From Erythroxylum novogranatense (Eukaryota; Streptophyta; Magnoliopsida; Malpighiales; Erythroxylaceae): a stretch of 64,000 nucleotides of DNA. The position numbers were made by a program, and so were the translations under genes. Shown in pieces: positions 15,752-26,740 of this stretch. Below the pieces are notes generated by a model. That model ran no database searches. It had not been told where the DNA came from and was given only the letters and a program-made list of their open reading frames with translations. The stretch's first letter is position 1; every line of letters begins with the position of its first letter. The DNA is taken from NCBI GenBank assembly GCA_029891385.1, contig CM057226.1, positions 91,706,977 to 91,770,976 of the forward strand, read 5' to 3'.

Positions 15752-17401
15752 ATGGTTGCTGTCTTCAACAAGGAGCTCTTAAGTTGGTACCTGATCACTG
15801 TCAAACTTAGAGAAACTGTAGAGTCTGCAATTCCCAAATCGCCTACTGGTGTCCCAGCGCTTGAATTCTCAGAAAGATCTCACCAGGAACTGCAAAAACT
15901 GCAACAGACACCATCCGGGCATGTTGTAATCGGAGGTAAGGATGACAACCCCGGACTGAAACCACCTGCAGATTTAGTGCAAGTAGTGATCAAAGGTGAC
16001 TCTGAAAATCCAGAAGAGGGAAGCAAACAATCAGAATCTGATTGGGTGATCTCAATCAAAGAAAAACTCGAACAAGCTAGGGAAGATGATGCAGCTAGTT
16101 CGTGGTCAAAGTTGTGCATCTATAAAGTCCCCCATTACCTACGAGAAAGTGATGACAAAGCGATCGTCCCCCAGATTGTGTCCTTGGGACCTTATCACCA
16201 TGGAAAGAAACGTCTGCGCCAAATGGAACGCCATAAGTGGCGATCTCTTCACCATGTACTGAAGCGTAATAATCAGGACTTAAAGCTGTATCTTGATTCT
16301 GTAACAGAACTTGAAGAGAGAGCTCGGTCCTGCTATCAGGGGCCAACTAATCTTACCAGTAATGAGTTCGTTGAAATGATGATACTTGATGGTTGCTTTG
16401 TGCTTGAACTCTTTCGAGGTGTTGCTGAAGGATTCAAGAACCTTGGTTATCCGAGAAATGATCCCATTTTCGCGATGCGTGGCTCGATGCATTCTATTCA
16501 GAGGGACATGATCATGATAGAGAATCAGCTTCCACTCTTTATACTCGATCGGCTTCTTGGTCTTCAGCTAAACGATCCTGACCAGACAGGACTGGTTGCC
16601 AAGTTAGCTGTCAGGTTCTTTGATCCTCTAATGCCAAACGATGAACCACTGTCAGAAAATGACAGGAACAAGTTGGAATCTTCTCTAGGATATGCAACAA
16701 CCTTTGACCCCCTATCTGATTTAGGAGGCTTGCATTGCCTTGAAGTTTTTCGCAGAAGTCTCTTGCGGACAGGACCAAAACTTGCGCCCAGGATATGGAT
16801 GAGGAGATGGTCACATAATCGTCGGGTCGCAGACAAAAGACGGCAACAGTTGATCCACTGTGCAACTGAGCTCAAGGAGGCTGGCATCAAATTCAAGAAG
16901 AGGAAGACGGATCGATTCTGGGATATAAAATTCAAGAATGGTGTCCTCATGATTCCTAGACTCTTGATTCATGATGGTACCAAGTCGCTTTTTCTCAACC
17001 TCATAGCATTTGAGCAGTGCCATTTTGATTGCAGCAATGATATAACCTCCTACGTGATCTTTTTGGACAACCTGATTAACTCTCCCGAGGATGTCGCATA
17101 TCTCCATTACTCTGGCATAATTGAGCATTGGCTTGGAAGTGATGCTGAAGTTGCAGATCTCTTTAACCGGCTCTGTCAAGAGGTGGTTTTCGACATTAAT
17201 GACAGCTACCTCTACCAATTATCTGCTGATGTGAACAGCTATTACAATCACAAGTGGAATGCTTGGAGAGCAACTTTAAAACACAAGTACTTCAGCAATC
17301 CCTGGGCTATAATCTCATTTATTGCTGCTGTTGTGCTGCTGCTGCTTACTTCTGCACAAACCTTCTATGCAGTCTATGCTTATTACAGGCCAAGTTCTTA
17401 A
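15752..17401 (+). CDS. DUF247 (UPF0481) plant membrane protein
   Basis: Single-exon gene of 549 residues. The start MVAVFNKELLSWYL is typical of one DUF247 group. Residues about 120-535 are the DUF247 domain: LCIYKVPHYLRE, then IVSLGPYHHG, MERHKW, MMILDGCFVLELFR, a DMIMIENQLPLFIL core, and IPRLLIHDGTKSLFLNLIAFEQCH. A C-terminal hydrophobic helix (residues about 520-542, IISFIAAVVLLLLTSAQTFY) is the usual membrane anchor. An acidic linker (residues about 60-100) precedes the domain. The biochemical role of most DUF247 proteins is unknown; some grass members act in self-incompatibility, which cannot be inferred here. No frame damage is seen, so it is probably functional. Confidence 0.93.
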   Translation: MVAVFNKELLSWYLITVKLRETVESAIPKSPTGVPALEFSERSHQELQKLQQTPSGHVVIGGKDDNPGLKPPADLVQVVIKGDSENPEEGSKQSESDWVISIKEKLEQAREDDAASSWSKLCIYKVPHYLRESDDKAIVPQIVSLGPYHHGKKRLRQMERHKWRSLHHVLKRNNQDLKLYLDSVTELEERARSCYQGPTNLTSNEFVEMMILDGCFVLELFRGVAEGFKNLGYPRNDPIFAMRGSMHSIQRDMIMIENQLPLFILDRLLGLQLNDPDQTGLVAKLAVRFFDPLMPNDEPLSENDRNKLESSLGYATTFDPLSDLGGLHCLEVFRRSLLRTGPKLAPRIWMRRWSHNRRVADKRRQQLIHCATELKEAGIKFKKRKTDRFWDIKFKNGVLMIPRLLIHDGTKSLFLNLIAFEQCHFDCSNDITSYVIFLDNLINSPEDVAYLHYSGIIEHWLGSDAEVADLFNRLCQEVVFDINDSYLYQLSADVNSYYNHKWNAWRATLKHKYFSNPWAIISFIAAVVLLLLTSAQTFYAVYAYYRPSS

Positions 17402-17679
17402 AGTCCACTATGACTTATTTTCCTTCTCATCTTTCCATTTCTTTTCTTGTTTTGGTGTGTATATCATATGTAACCCTTCCCCCAACTCAAAAGCCCCTAT
17501 ACGAAAATGTTTTCCAGATTACATGATCTAAAGAAATGTTTGATAACAGAAGATCAAGATGCTATTCTCAGCATAAGCTATACCTCAAATTGTAACCGGT
17601 ACTAACGCAAAGGGACATCACATCCAATTGCATAACTTAGCATGCAAGATATTAAAGTAATGGAGCGATTCTCAGGAAG

Positions 17680-17925
17680 CACTATGAAACCCCTTATGTT
17701 CGTCCTGTTTCCACCTTCCCCACTACACCTTGAAACCATTTCTGTTCTCGTCTTGTTTCCAACTTTCGCACCACACCGTGAAAAGCACTTCTGTTCTCGT
17801 CTTGTTTCCAACTTCCGCACTACACCGTGAAACCATTCCTGTTCTCGTCCTGTTTTCAGCTTCCACACTACACAAAACCACTCCTGTTCTCGTCCTGTTT
17901 CCAACATCCACACTACGGAAATTGA
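17680..17925. repeat. Minisatellite, about five units of 50-56 bp
   Basis: Downstream of the DUF247 stop. Tandem units share TTCTCGTCYTGTTTCCAACTT and CRCACTACACCGTGAAA. The first unit is diverged, the middle two nearly identical, and the last is shortened. It stays open in several frames on both strands because no stop falls in the unit, so the open frames here are not evidence of a gene. Confidence 0.8.
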
Positions 17926-19100
17926 GCAAGGCCAACACCTGTATCCAACAAGATGCTTCGTTCTTGCCTGAGTTTCAGCTTTTTGTTGTTTCGATTGAAC
18001 TCTCAATTTTCACATTTTGAACTCCTAAATCCCCCTTTTGCTTGTCTTAAATATTAATTAACCTCTAAGATTCTTATGAAAATTTAATATTTCACCGTTT
18101 ATAAGTTTATCTTTAATACGAGATCCTCGGTTTGTGAATTAAGGTTCCATAGATTTTTAATAAATATACGAGCATCCTTCAGCATACTTCTCGGGTCTTC
18201 ATCCCATGATAAAAAAGTCAATTATCTCGAACAAGGAAAGGCCGGGGCTTAAAATGCGCAAAAACTAAGTATAATATGATATATTCTACCAAGAAAAGAA
18301 GTACTTGAAAGCATCGTCCGACCGATTACCGCAATAACAACTACAGCCCAAATCAAACAAAATGTCGGTATGATGTTCTCAGCATCCTGCAATACCTAAT
18401 TCTTAATCCATAATATCACTAAGCATTTGATTTGACAATATCTCTGCAAATGGTCATTCATTCCATTGTTACTAATCATAGAGTCCCTTTAGAATAATAC
18501 CCCAGATTGGTGGAATTCTTGCATGAATTTGTTTCTTGTCAGGAAAACAAGAAGAGACATATAACTATAGTGCAATAGTTTCCATAGAGCTCTGGTAAAG
18601 AATATCTAAAAGGTCAGGCATAGTGGAGAAGAAAAGAAAAAATGGCATTCATCTAAATTAAAATGCATTGTTATCGGACTTAACATTTTTTCAAGGGTGG
18701 AGACTAAAGAAAAAATAATTTCTAACTAGACTCAGCATGGTCCTATTGCACCCTCATCTAGAATTCCCCAAAGAGAAGTCACTAGATAAAAGCATCTGCA
18801 ATAGGAAGCAGCATGCCTCATTTTGCAGAAAACCTTCTTAAGAGAACTGCCACTTTGGTTCATCAGGCTAAATTCCAACCAGCACCAGGGCAAGGCTCCC
18901 AAGTGAAGCCTGTGAATCTGAGGCAGAGAAATGTCATATAAAGCACCTAGTTCACTGGTCAAAATGACATCTATAACACCCACAGACTTCAAATGCTCGA
19001 CCTGTCAACATAAAAATGTTGAGAAGAATAAAGTATTTTGCGGATGAATGACTTAAAAATGGTAAATATTGTTTTTTATGGCTTAAAATACCTAAGAAAC
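17926..19100. other. Intergenic / 3' region of RER1
   Basis: No protein family is recognisable. On the minus strand a TTGACAG acceptor-like site near 19,003 lies beyond the RER1 stop, so a spliced 3' untranslated exon may be present (for example around 18,730-19,002), but this cannot be settled without transcripts. Confidence 0.35.
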
Positions 19101-20610
19101 TCAATCCCTAGGCAGGCTTGTGCTGTCGCTTGAAGCACCTCTCTTTCCATCATAGCGCTGTTAAGAAGAGTAATCAACAAAAATTTAATCTCGTATAATA
19201 TTTTGTTATTGAAATATAAAACAACAAAAAGATGATACAAAGATGGTACCTGTTTGCCAATAGAGAATGGAACATATTTATACTTAACCATGTGCATTAT
19301 CTGTCTCCTCATAGTGAGAATGAACAGAAGCCCCCAATAGAAGAGAAGAATTGGCCAGAAGACAGGCACATCAAAAACATCAAAGAATGTCATAACAAAC
19401 GCAATGCAGAAAGCCTTTGTGATAGAGTACCTTCCACGAAAGAGAAAACAGAGGCACTTCAGTTGATGAAAATCATCCAAAGAGAAGCACACGAGTAAAA
19501 TAAGAAGCATATATGTCTTCACAAATAGAGATGTCAACGTCGTTCCTAAAGGTAAACATTATCCAAAACCGTGCCACACAAGAGATATACATTATCCTCT
19601 TTGGTTAAGAAAAGAGGGTATTTCTTCTGTGGTGTGAGTTTGATGGGGGGAGATCAGTCCTTATGTGAAGTGGGTAAGCTAAGTAAAACAAAAGAGATAC
19701 TGAATTCTACAATTTTTTTCCATCAGGTGGTACTTAAATCCTTGTAAGCTAGTAAACCATAAAATGATTCATACAAAGTAATACTCCAATTTCTGCATCA
19801 GTTGACAGATCCCAGAACGTAAATGCATAGATACATCAACGGTCTCTTGCTAGCTTCTACTGTTTTAAACTACATTCTATGGTGTACATGCTCTCCAACA
19901 ATTGCACTCCTTTATAGTTTCTTCATTTCAGAAACAATCTCATGGAACTCCAAAAATCATCACATCTTACAATTCAGGGGGCATATATCTTGCAATCACC
20001 AAGTATACGCATTCTCAAGAACCCTTAACCTATTCTCCCAATTTCTGGTAACCACATGATATCAAATTTGTCCCTAATGTAATATCTCCAAGCCCAATTA
20101 AATAGGCTATACCAAAAAGTTCAATACAAGCGAATTCGATTTACCCTAAATTGACATTAATTAAACGAGCAACCATCAAAATCCACAAACTGCCAGAAAC
20201 TCAAAGAAAGTACCGTACCAGAACTTGAATTCCGGGAGGCGTCGGACAAAGGGACGGAACTCGTCGGATCCGCGGGTAGGTAAAACGGGTCCGTCGCGGC
20301 TACTCCCGTCAAATTCCGGGTCAATCTGAGGAGACAAGAAGCCAATGAGGAGATTAAGGAGGTAGATTCCCAGAGCGTAGGTTACGATGTAGAACCCCAC
20401 GAAGTACACCCGTATGGAGTACACAAGCGCTACGATGAGGCACGCGATCCAACGGTAGAGGACGTGAGGGACTGATTTGTCGAGTAGGTGTTGATACCAC
20501 CGGGAAACGGAGTAAGTCCACCGTGACACGGCGGCGGCCGGGGTCGATGAAAGGTTGGAGAGATCTTCTCCGGCGAGGGCTCCACCAGTACTAGGTTGTC
20601 CTTCCTCCAT
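19101..20610 (-). CDS. RER1: RER1 family Golgi-to-ER retrieval receptor
   Basis: A four-span cis-Golgi membrane protein that returns escaped ER membrane proteins in COPI vesicles. Exons on the minus strand: 20610-20219, 19430-19250, 19157-19101 (209 residues). Phases agree (TG|G makes the Trp of KFWYSITKAF). Family landmarks are [75 protein letters not shown] and [21 protein letters not shown]. The last exon gives a short cytosolic tail, [18 protein letters not shown], whose basic and Tyr residues fit RER1 tails that bind coatomer. Membrane spans are near residues 53-95 (two) and 136-172 (two). The gene lies head-to-head with the PTEN2-like gene. Confidence 0.95.
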
Positions 20611-21551
20611 TTGTGGGCCCCAAAAAAAGGAAGAGACTTTTTTTTTTCTTTGATTCTTTGTAGTCTTTGTCTTTGTGCTTACAACTTCTAAGAGCGGCGG
20701 AGTCTCCGTCTCTGTATTTGTATCGTTTCGGCCGATGATCCAACGGTGATGGTTTGAGTTTAGGAAATAGTACTCATATGATCAACATTGGGACTTTTTA
20801 TGGGCTTTATGGGTCACTTCCATGGATGATAAGCTATCAGTCTGATTAGTTCAAAGGCCCATCTTGTGATGAATAAAGATAAAGACATGGAAGATGGGAT
20901 GAAACACGGGAGGTTTAACGTTTTTAATTAATAATTAAATTTAGTTAAAATTTGCAGTAAAAGTAGGAAACTTGGTAATTTCATCCAATGTTGTCTGGCG
21001 TCTCTAAACTCTGTCCAAATCCAACCTGAGACCCTCAAACGTCAAAACATCAGGTAAGTTATCGTTATTCATCTTTAAATTGCTGTCAGATCTCTGCCTT
21101 TGTTGTGTGCCAGTTCCGATCTATGCTTAACAAGGCCCTTCTATAGCTATTAATGTTGGTTTTCCAAAACCGAATTTCGAAGCAGAGGAACAGAAGTTTG
21201 TGAGTTGATGGATACTACATTGATATTAGAAATGTTGGGAAATGGCGTTCCTGTCCAAAGTTCCTCTTTTTTCATGATGTTGTAGTCAAATTTGCCTGAT
21301 TAAACTCCCACACGAATCAATCGATCTCCATGTTTTCATTCTCCACCATCTTGCTTGCAACAAAACTAGCTAGTACGTTGGAGATCTATATACCTGGCTA
21401 GTGGTTTACATTCTTGAATACATTCTGTTTCCTGTATATAACTGGATATTATATGTTTTTGGGTTAGAGCCAGTTTATCATTTCATAGTATCTACTTTCT
21501 TGCAGTGATCATCTGTAACTTGGGCTCTGACTGGGGAAGATTGACGGAGAA
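20611..21551. promoter_or_regulatory. Shared promoter region between RER1 and PTEN2-like genes, with a 5' UTR intron
   Basis: About 940 bp separate the two divergent start codons. A likely intron in the PTEN2 leader runs 21,054-21,505: donor CAG|GTAAGT and acceptor CTTGCAG. That leaves under 450 bp for both core promoters. No TATA box stands out. The pyrimidine-rich TTTCTTTGTCTTTG stretch near 20,640-20,670 is RER1 leader on the other strand. Confidence 0.5.
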
Positions 21552-24500
21552 ATGATGGATTCTCAATCTGTGGATTCCTCTTCCCAACTTCCCGACAAAG
21601 CTTCCAAGGTTGAACCTTCTGATAGGAAGGCTGATTCTGAGCCTTCTGTGGTCACTCCTAATGCACAAAATACTAATGCACCTGAATTATCAACTTCAGG
21701 TGCATCATTACCCGATAGAAGTTCAAATATCCCTCAGCCAACAGTGCCAGATGGCTCGCCCACTGGAAGTTTTGGAATTTCTCGATTTACCCGTTTCACC
21801 AGTCGCCTTGGTTTTCAATTTCCTTCAGTGTCATCTACATCAGAGGGCGTTGCTAAGAGCAATGCAACTACACAAACTGGTGTTCTAGAGTCATTTACTA
21901 AAGGTTTAGTTGATTCATCTCGAAGTGCTGTCAATGCCATGCAGGTCAAGGCACGCCATGTTGTATCCCAAAACAAGCGTAGATACCAGGTATCTTTGCT
22001 TGAATTTATCCTTTTTGAGTCTCTCTCTCCCCCCTTATACCTTGAGTGTAACAGTAAATGAGCTTTTTGGTTTCTGACAAGGAACTTTGGTGGTTTTGCT
22101 CAGTAGCCTAGTCCAATTTAATGCTTGTCTCCGCCGAAGGAAATATGCCTTTGTTTTAATTGTCTTCTTTTTCTATATTACATGATTCTGTCAATATCCC
22201 ACAATAATTCACATTGGTGGATGAAATGAATTTCTTAATTGTACACATGCGTTGCATTTTAGTTTTCCCCTCTGCTTTAAAAGTTCTTTTTATGGAATTG
22301 TTGTTGCTGACTTCTGAACACAATGCCCAGGAAGGAGGATTTGACTTGGATATGGCTTATATAACTGAGAACATAATTGCTATGGGATTCCCTGCTGGTG
22401 ATTTTAGCTCTGGCCTTTTTGGGTACTTTGAGGTAGTTGATGTATCTAAGTCTCTTTCAAATTTAATTGGTGAAGGTTAGCATAGCATCAAAACCAATCC
22501 CTTACTTGAATATCTTTTGCAGGGTTTTTATCGGAATCACATGGAAGAAGTGATAAAGTTTTTTGAAACTAAGCATAAGGTACTTTCCATTTTGAATTTA
22601 CAGGCTGGAAATATTTGAGTGTACAATTGTTCCTGGATTCTTTTGAAGAAAAGAGGCTTTTTCCATGAATTTCTAAATAGGAGTTCATATTTGCGCTTTG
22701 CTTAGTGTGAGAACTAATTTAGAAGCTTAATTATTGATTCTGTGCATTACATCTTTGACGAGTAGCAAAGCTAATATCAACATACTCTTTGAAATAACGT
22801 ACAAGAAGTGAGAAGAATTTAACTGGACTACTTTGAGTGCATTGTGGCTTTTGTTGCCAGTCCACAAGGACTTCTATAATCCATGATTGCAGTGTTGATC
22901 AGTCCTGGCAATGAAGGGAACTACTGGATCTGAAATACTAGAGAACGAATTAATTGATTAGGCTTTTGGTATTCTTACAATGGACTATCATCTTTCCATT
23001 CTATGGCTTTATGTGGTTCTAATTACTCAGTATAACAATCAGGAATGTTTATCGGGGTTTCTGTTTAGTACATGTTAGTGACATGGTAATTTTTTTTCTG
23101 GTGAAGGGAAAGTACAAGGTGTATAATCTTTGTTCAGAGCGATTATATGACGCGTCACTATTTGGAGGGAAGGTGTGGCCTCCATCTACACTTTCTGTTC
23201 CATTTGTATTAGTATCAGAATTAATTTCTGTGGACACATCTGAGTGTTATTGCTATGGTAAATCTGAAGATCAAATAAAATTTTAAATGCAAAGGTTAAT
23301 TCTGGTTTGGTTATTTGTTAAGCTTTTTTTTTTCTCCCCTTGATCATCCTCTTTTTTTTTTTAAAAAAATCTAGTAAGTCTCTCTAAGCTTCATTCCCAA
23401 AGAAAAAATCAGTATGTTTAGAAGTTCTTGAAATAATTTCTGTTGACAAATTTCTCTGACATATCCAGACCTGAAGGCAAAATATTCTAAGTTCAATTAT
23501 GTTCCTAATCTCCCTCAAGAAAAGCTATGGTTAAATTTAAATGATATTCTGATGAATATTTTCTTTATTCACAGGTGGCAAACTTCCCCTTTGAGGATCA
23601 CAACTGTCCTAATCTTGAACTTATCACGTCATTCTGCCATAGTGCATACTCATGGTTAAAGCAAGACATTGAGAATGTGGTTGCTGTCCATTGTAAAGCC
23701 GGCATGGGCAGGACAGGCTTAATGATATGTAGCCTTCTTCTATTCCTGAAGGTGAAATGTTTTCAATATTTCATTAACAATAAGGGGTGATTTCAGACTT
23801 GCATTTTCCGTCAAGTCTGAAGCAATGTTTTCAAGTTCTGTGTTTCCTCTGCAGTTCTTCTCAACAGCCGAAGAGGCCATTGATTACTTCAATAAGAAAC
23901 GATGTTTAGATGGGAAGGCTCTAGTTCTTCCAAGTCAGATTGTTAGTCCATTTCAAATGTTTGAATTTCTTTAGTATTGTATCATTTTAAGGGTTGATCT
24001 TCATTTTCTTCCATAAATCAATCTATGAAGTAATAATTTTCTGCTTTGGTCAGAGGTATGCCAAATACTTTGAGCGCATCTTAACATACTTCAATGGAGA
24101 AAATCAGCCTGGAAGAAGGTAAAACTTTGGTCTTTCTCAAAATTTGTAGACTTGGCTTTGGGAGTTATTGAAATTGTTAGAATATAGGTGCATGCTTAGA
24201 GGGTTGCGGCTTCACAACTGTCCTTATTGGATACGGCCATCTATTACCGTCTCTAACCATAATGGTAAGTGCTTAATGCCCCGCTGCAATCTGATCATCC
24301 CTTTGCATTTACGAGTTCTCTTTTATTGCTTACTGGAACCCTTACACCTGGTAGGTTTATGATTCTACGTAGTCATAGATTGGTATCTATATTCCAGAAT
24401 CATTTTCGTAAGTGATTCTCTAAAAAGTATCTGGCTTCCAGGATCTTACCATGTAGTAATCATAAGAGCTCAGAATTCAAATATGCATCAGCACAGCCCT

Positions 24501-25999
24501 GAAGTTCCCTTGGGTTTCATTAAGATAACTGTTATTGAGTGGAACTAATGATACTTCTGTCTTTTCTGTCATAGAAACTTGTAACATTTTTCTTTACCGT
24601 GAGAAACATAAAAGTTTTTATTGCTGTGCGTGTGACATAAATTTCAAGGCAGAATATTTCTCATCTACAGGGATTTTGTTCTCAACAAGAAAGCATTCAA
24701 AAACTAAGGATTTGATGGTACGACCATTTTCCTATAAAATTTTCTACTCTTATTGTTTCTGTGTTCATCAACGTCTCACTTTTGCTTTTTGTACCATACT
24801 CTGATCCAAAAGTACCAAATATGCCTTTTCAGCCAGAAGACTTTTGGCTTAAAGCAAAGAAAGGAATTACGGTATTTGCTCTACCAGGGGAGCCTGGCCT
24901 AACAGAGTTAGTTGGGGACTTCAAAATCCATTTTCAAGATCGCCAAGGAGATTTCTACTGGTTCGTATTGAATAATTGGTTTCTCAATCCAAACTTCAGT
25001 TGCTAGGTTGTATTAACTAGCAATATGTCTGATTATTCTAATCAATTCATGTGCTGCTTTTCTCTTTAATGGAAACTTCTGATCAATGTTTACATTGTAT
25101 GATTTCCAGCAATAAATAACCTTATCCATTTGGTCTTTTCTGGTGTTCAGTTGGTTAAATACAACAATGAGCGAGAATAGAACATTTTTAGATGCCTCTG
25201 ATCTTGATGGTTTTGAAAAGGTTAGTAGTTCAGTTTTTGGATCTCCTATAACTTGTAGATTTTATGGCCTTATTTATGCAAGTTCAATGCCTGTTTTCAG
25301 TAACAAATCTTCTGTTCTCGTTAACCAGTTCCTACTCTGTTCTATTAAATCTTATCCACATATTTTTGAAGAATTTACATAAATGCGTGGATAAATTAAA
25401 TGACACAGAGTTGGAACATCATAAACGGCACAGAGGATTTCATGTGTTGTTTTCTCTATTCTTCTGGGATTCTTTTTGTGATTTGCAGCTCTGTTATGCA
25501 GAGAACACTGCCTTCCCCAGGTTTCCAGGTTGAAGTCATAATGATTGATTATCATGGTACTTTACCAACAAGGTCAAAAGTTGAGTCTGCTGTTAAGGGA
25601 TCCGAAGGTCCAATTAGTACAAGCCATGCTCCAATTCCTAGTGGCAACAAAGGTGCCAGTTCTGACCAAGTATCACAGAATGAAGATGATGTGTTCTCAG
25701 ACAGTGACAGAGAGGATGGTGGAGCTTCTGAAGTCAGACATCCTGTAGCTGCTTCTGGAACTGGATCCACTCAACCCATGCATTCGCCTAACTTGACAAC
25801 GGAGGAAATGAGGACCTTAACCCATGGAACTCAGCAATTATCAGTTCAAGGTCATCAACCTTCACGAACCGAAGCTTCCAAGGAATCAACTACTGATGAC
25901 ATTCATTTGAGGTCAGGAGGGCAAAATGATATCAAGGCTATTGCTGCAGACGCGTCAGTTTTTACTTTCGGAGATGATGAAGATTATGAAAGTGAGTGA
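21552..25999 (+). CDS. PTEN2: PTEN2-type dual lipid/protein phosphatase
   Basis: Dephosphorylates 3-phosphoinositides; the plant class II enzymes also act on phosphotyrosine and bind phosphatidic acid. Twelve exons: 21552-21989, 22331-22432, 22523-22579, 23107-23172, 23575-23751, 23855-23941, 24054-24118, 24188-24264, 24671-24717, 24833-24960, 25151-25220, 25502-25999. They sum to 1812 nt (603 residues; Arabidopsis PTEN2A about 611) and every phase fits. The long Ser-rich N-terminus ends in [15 protein letters not shown], typical of PTEN2. Exon 5 holds the P-loop [10 protein letters not shown] with catalytic Cys at about residue 261. The second position before Arg is Gly, as in animal PTEN, where Arabidopsis has Ala. 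The C2 domain runs from [18 protein letters not shown] to LPSPGF. The acidic tail has [11 protein letters not shown] and ends [10 protein letters not shown]. Confidence 0.95.
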
Positions 26000-26740
26000 T
26001 GTATAAGGTTATGAAGTGAGGTATATCACAGGTTCTCCAGTGCTTATGTTGTATTCAGTGAGGCATTCTTGCTCACAAATCAGAATAATTCAAAGAAATC
26101 TTTTATTTTCTTCCATTCCATTTGTTGGAACTTCAAGATCAACGTTTGTTGCTCAATGTGAATGGACTTACAACGTTAATACTTTCAGCATCAGAAAGGG
26201 CATCATTCATTTTCTTCTGTTTTCACCTGCAACCATCTTCATCATCGAGTAGTACAACTTGGGGGAAATTAGTGTTTCCTTATTGCTCAGACACTAGAGG
26301 AATTTTTTTGGACAGAAAGGAGGCAATCATTGAAATACAACGGAAGATTGGAACCATAACGATCCAGAACCTTATGCCGATAGTTTAACCTTTCTTCCAA
26401 TTGTAAAGCATCTTTTAATCCTTTCACGATTCTAATCAAAGAATGAGGCGCATTGCTTGGATTACAAGTAAAAAGCTCGCATGAGCTGGTAAGCATCCCA
26501 AGCCAATATGTAGGATTCCAAAATAACAAATGATGTTACAAACTGCTAGCCAGAATGAAAATAGTTTTAAGTAATCTGATCAGGCAATGAACTTGCTATT
26601 CTAGTTAAATGATCAGATCCAAACAGCACTAGAAGTGTTAATTAACTGACTAATTTTTCATTAGTCGTAGAGCAGCATCATATCTCAGAAAGCTAAAAAT
26701 GGTTTGGGAAATGGCCATGTCCCAAAGGCAAGAGTTAGCA
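26000..26740. other. Tail-to-tail 3' regions of PTEN2 and SDN genes
   Basis: The two genes converge with about 740 bp between stop codons, so their 3' untranslated regions must share or nearly share this stretch. No separate gene is visible; the frames here carry no domain. Confidence 0.6.

Noticed and set aside
17602..18020. Repetitive frames on both strands downstream of the DUF247 gene
   Set aside because: They are generated by the 50-56 bp minisatellite, whose unit lacks stops in several frames; no domain and no splice sites.
18732..18992. Minus-strand frame downstream of RER1 as an extra RER1 exon
   Set aside because: The RER1 frame is complete with a stop at 19,101-19,103 and a normal tail; this stretch could at most be 3' untranslated.
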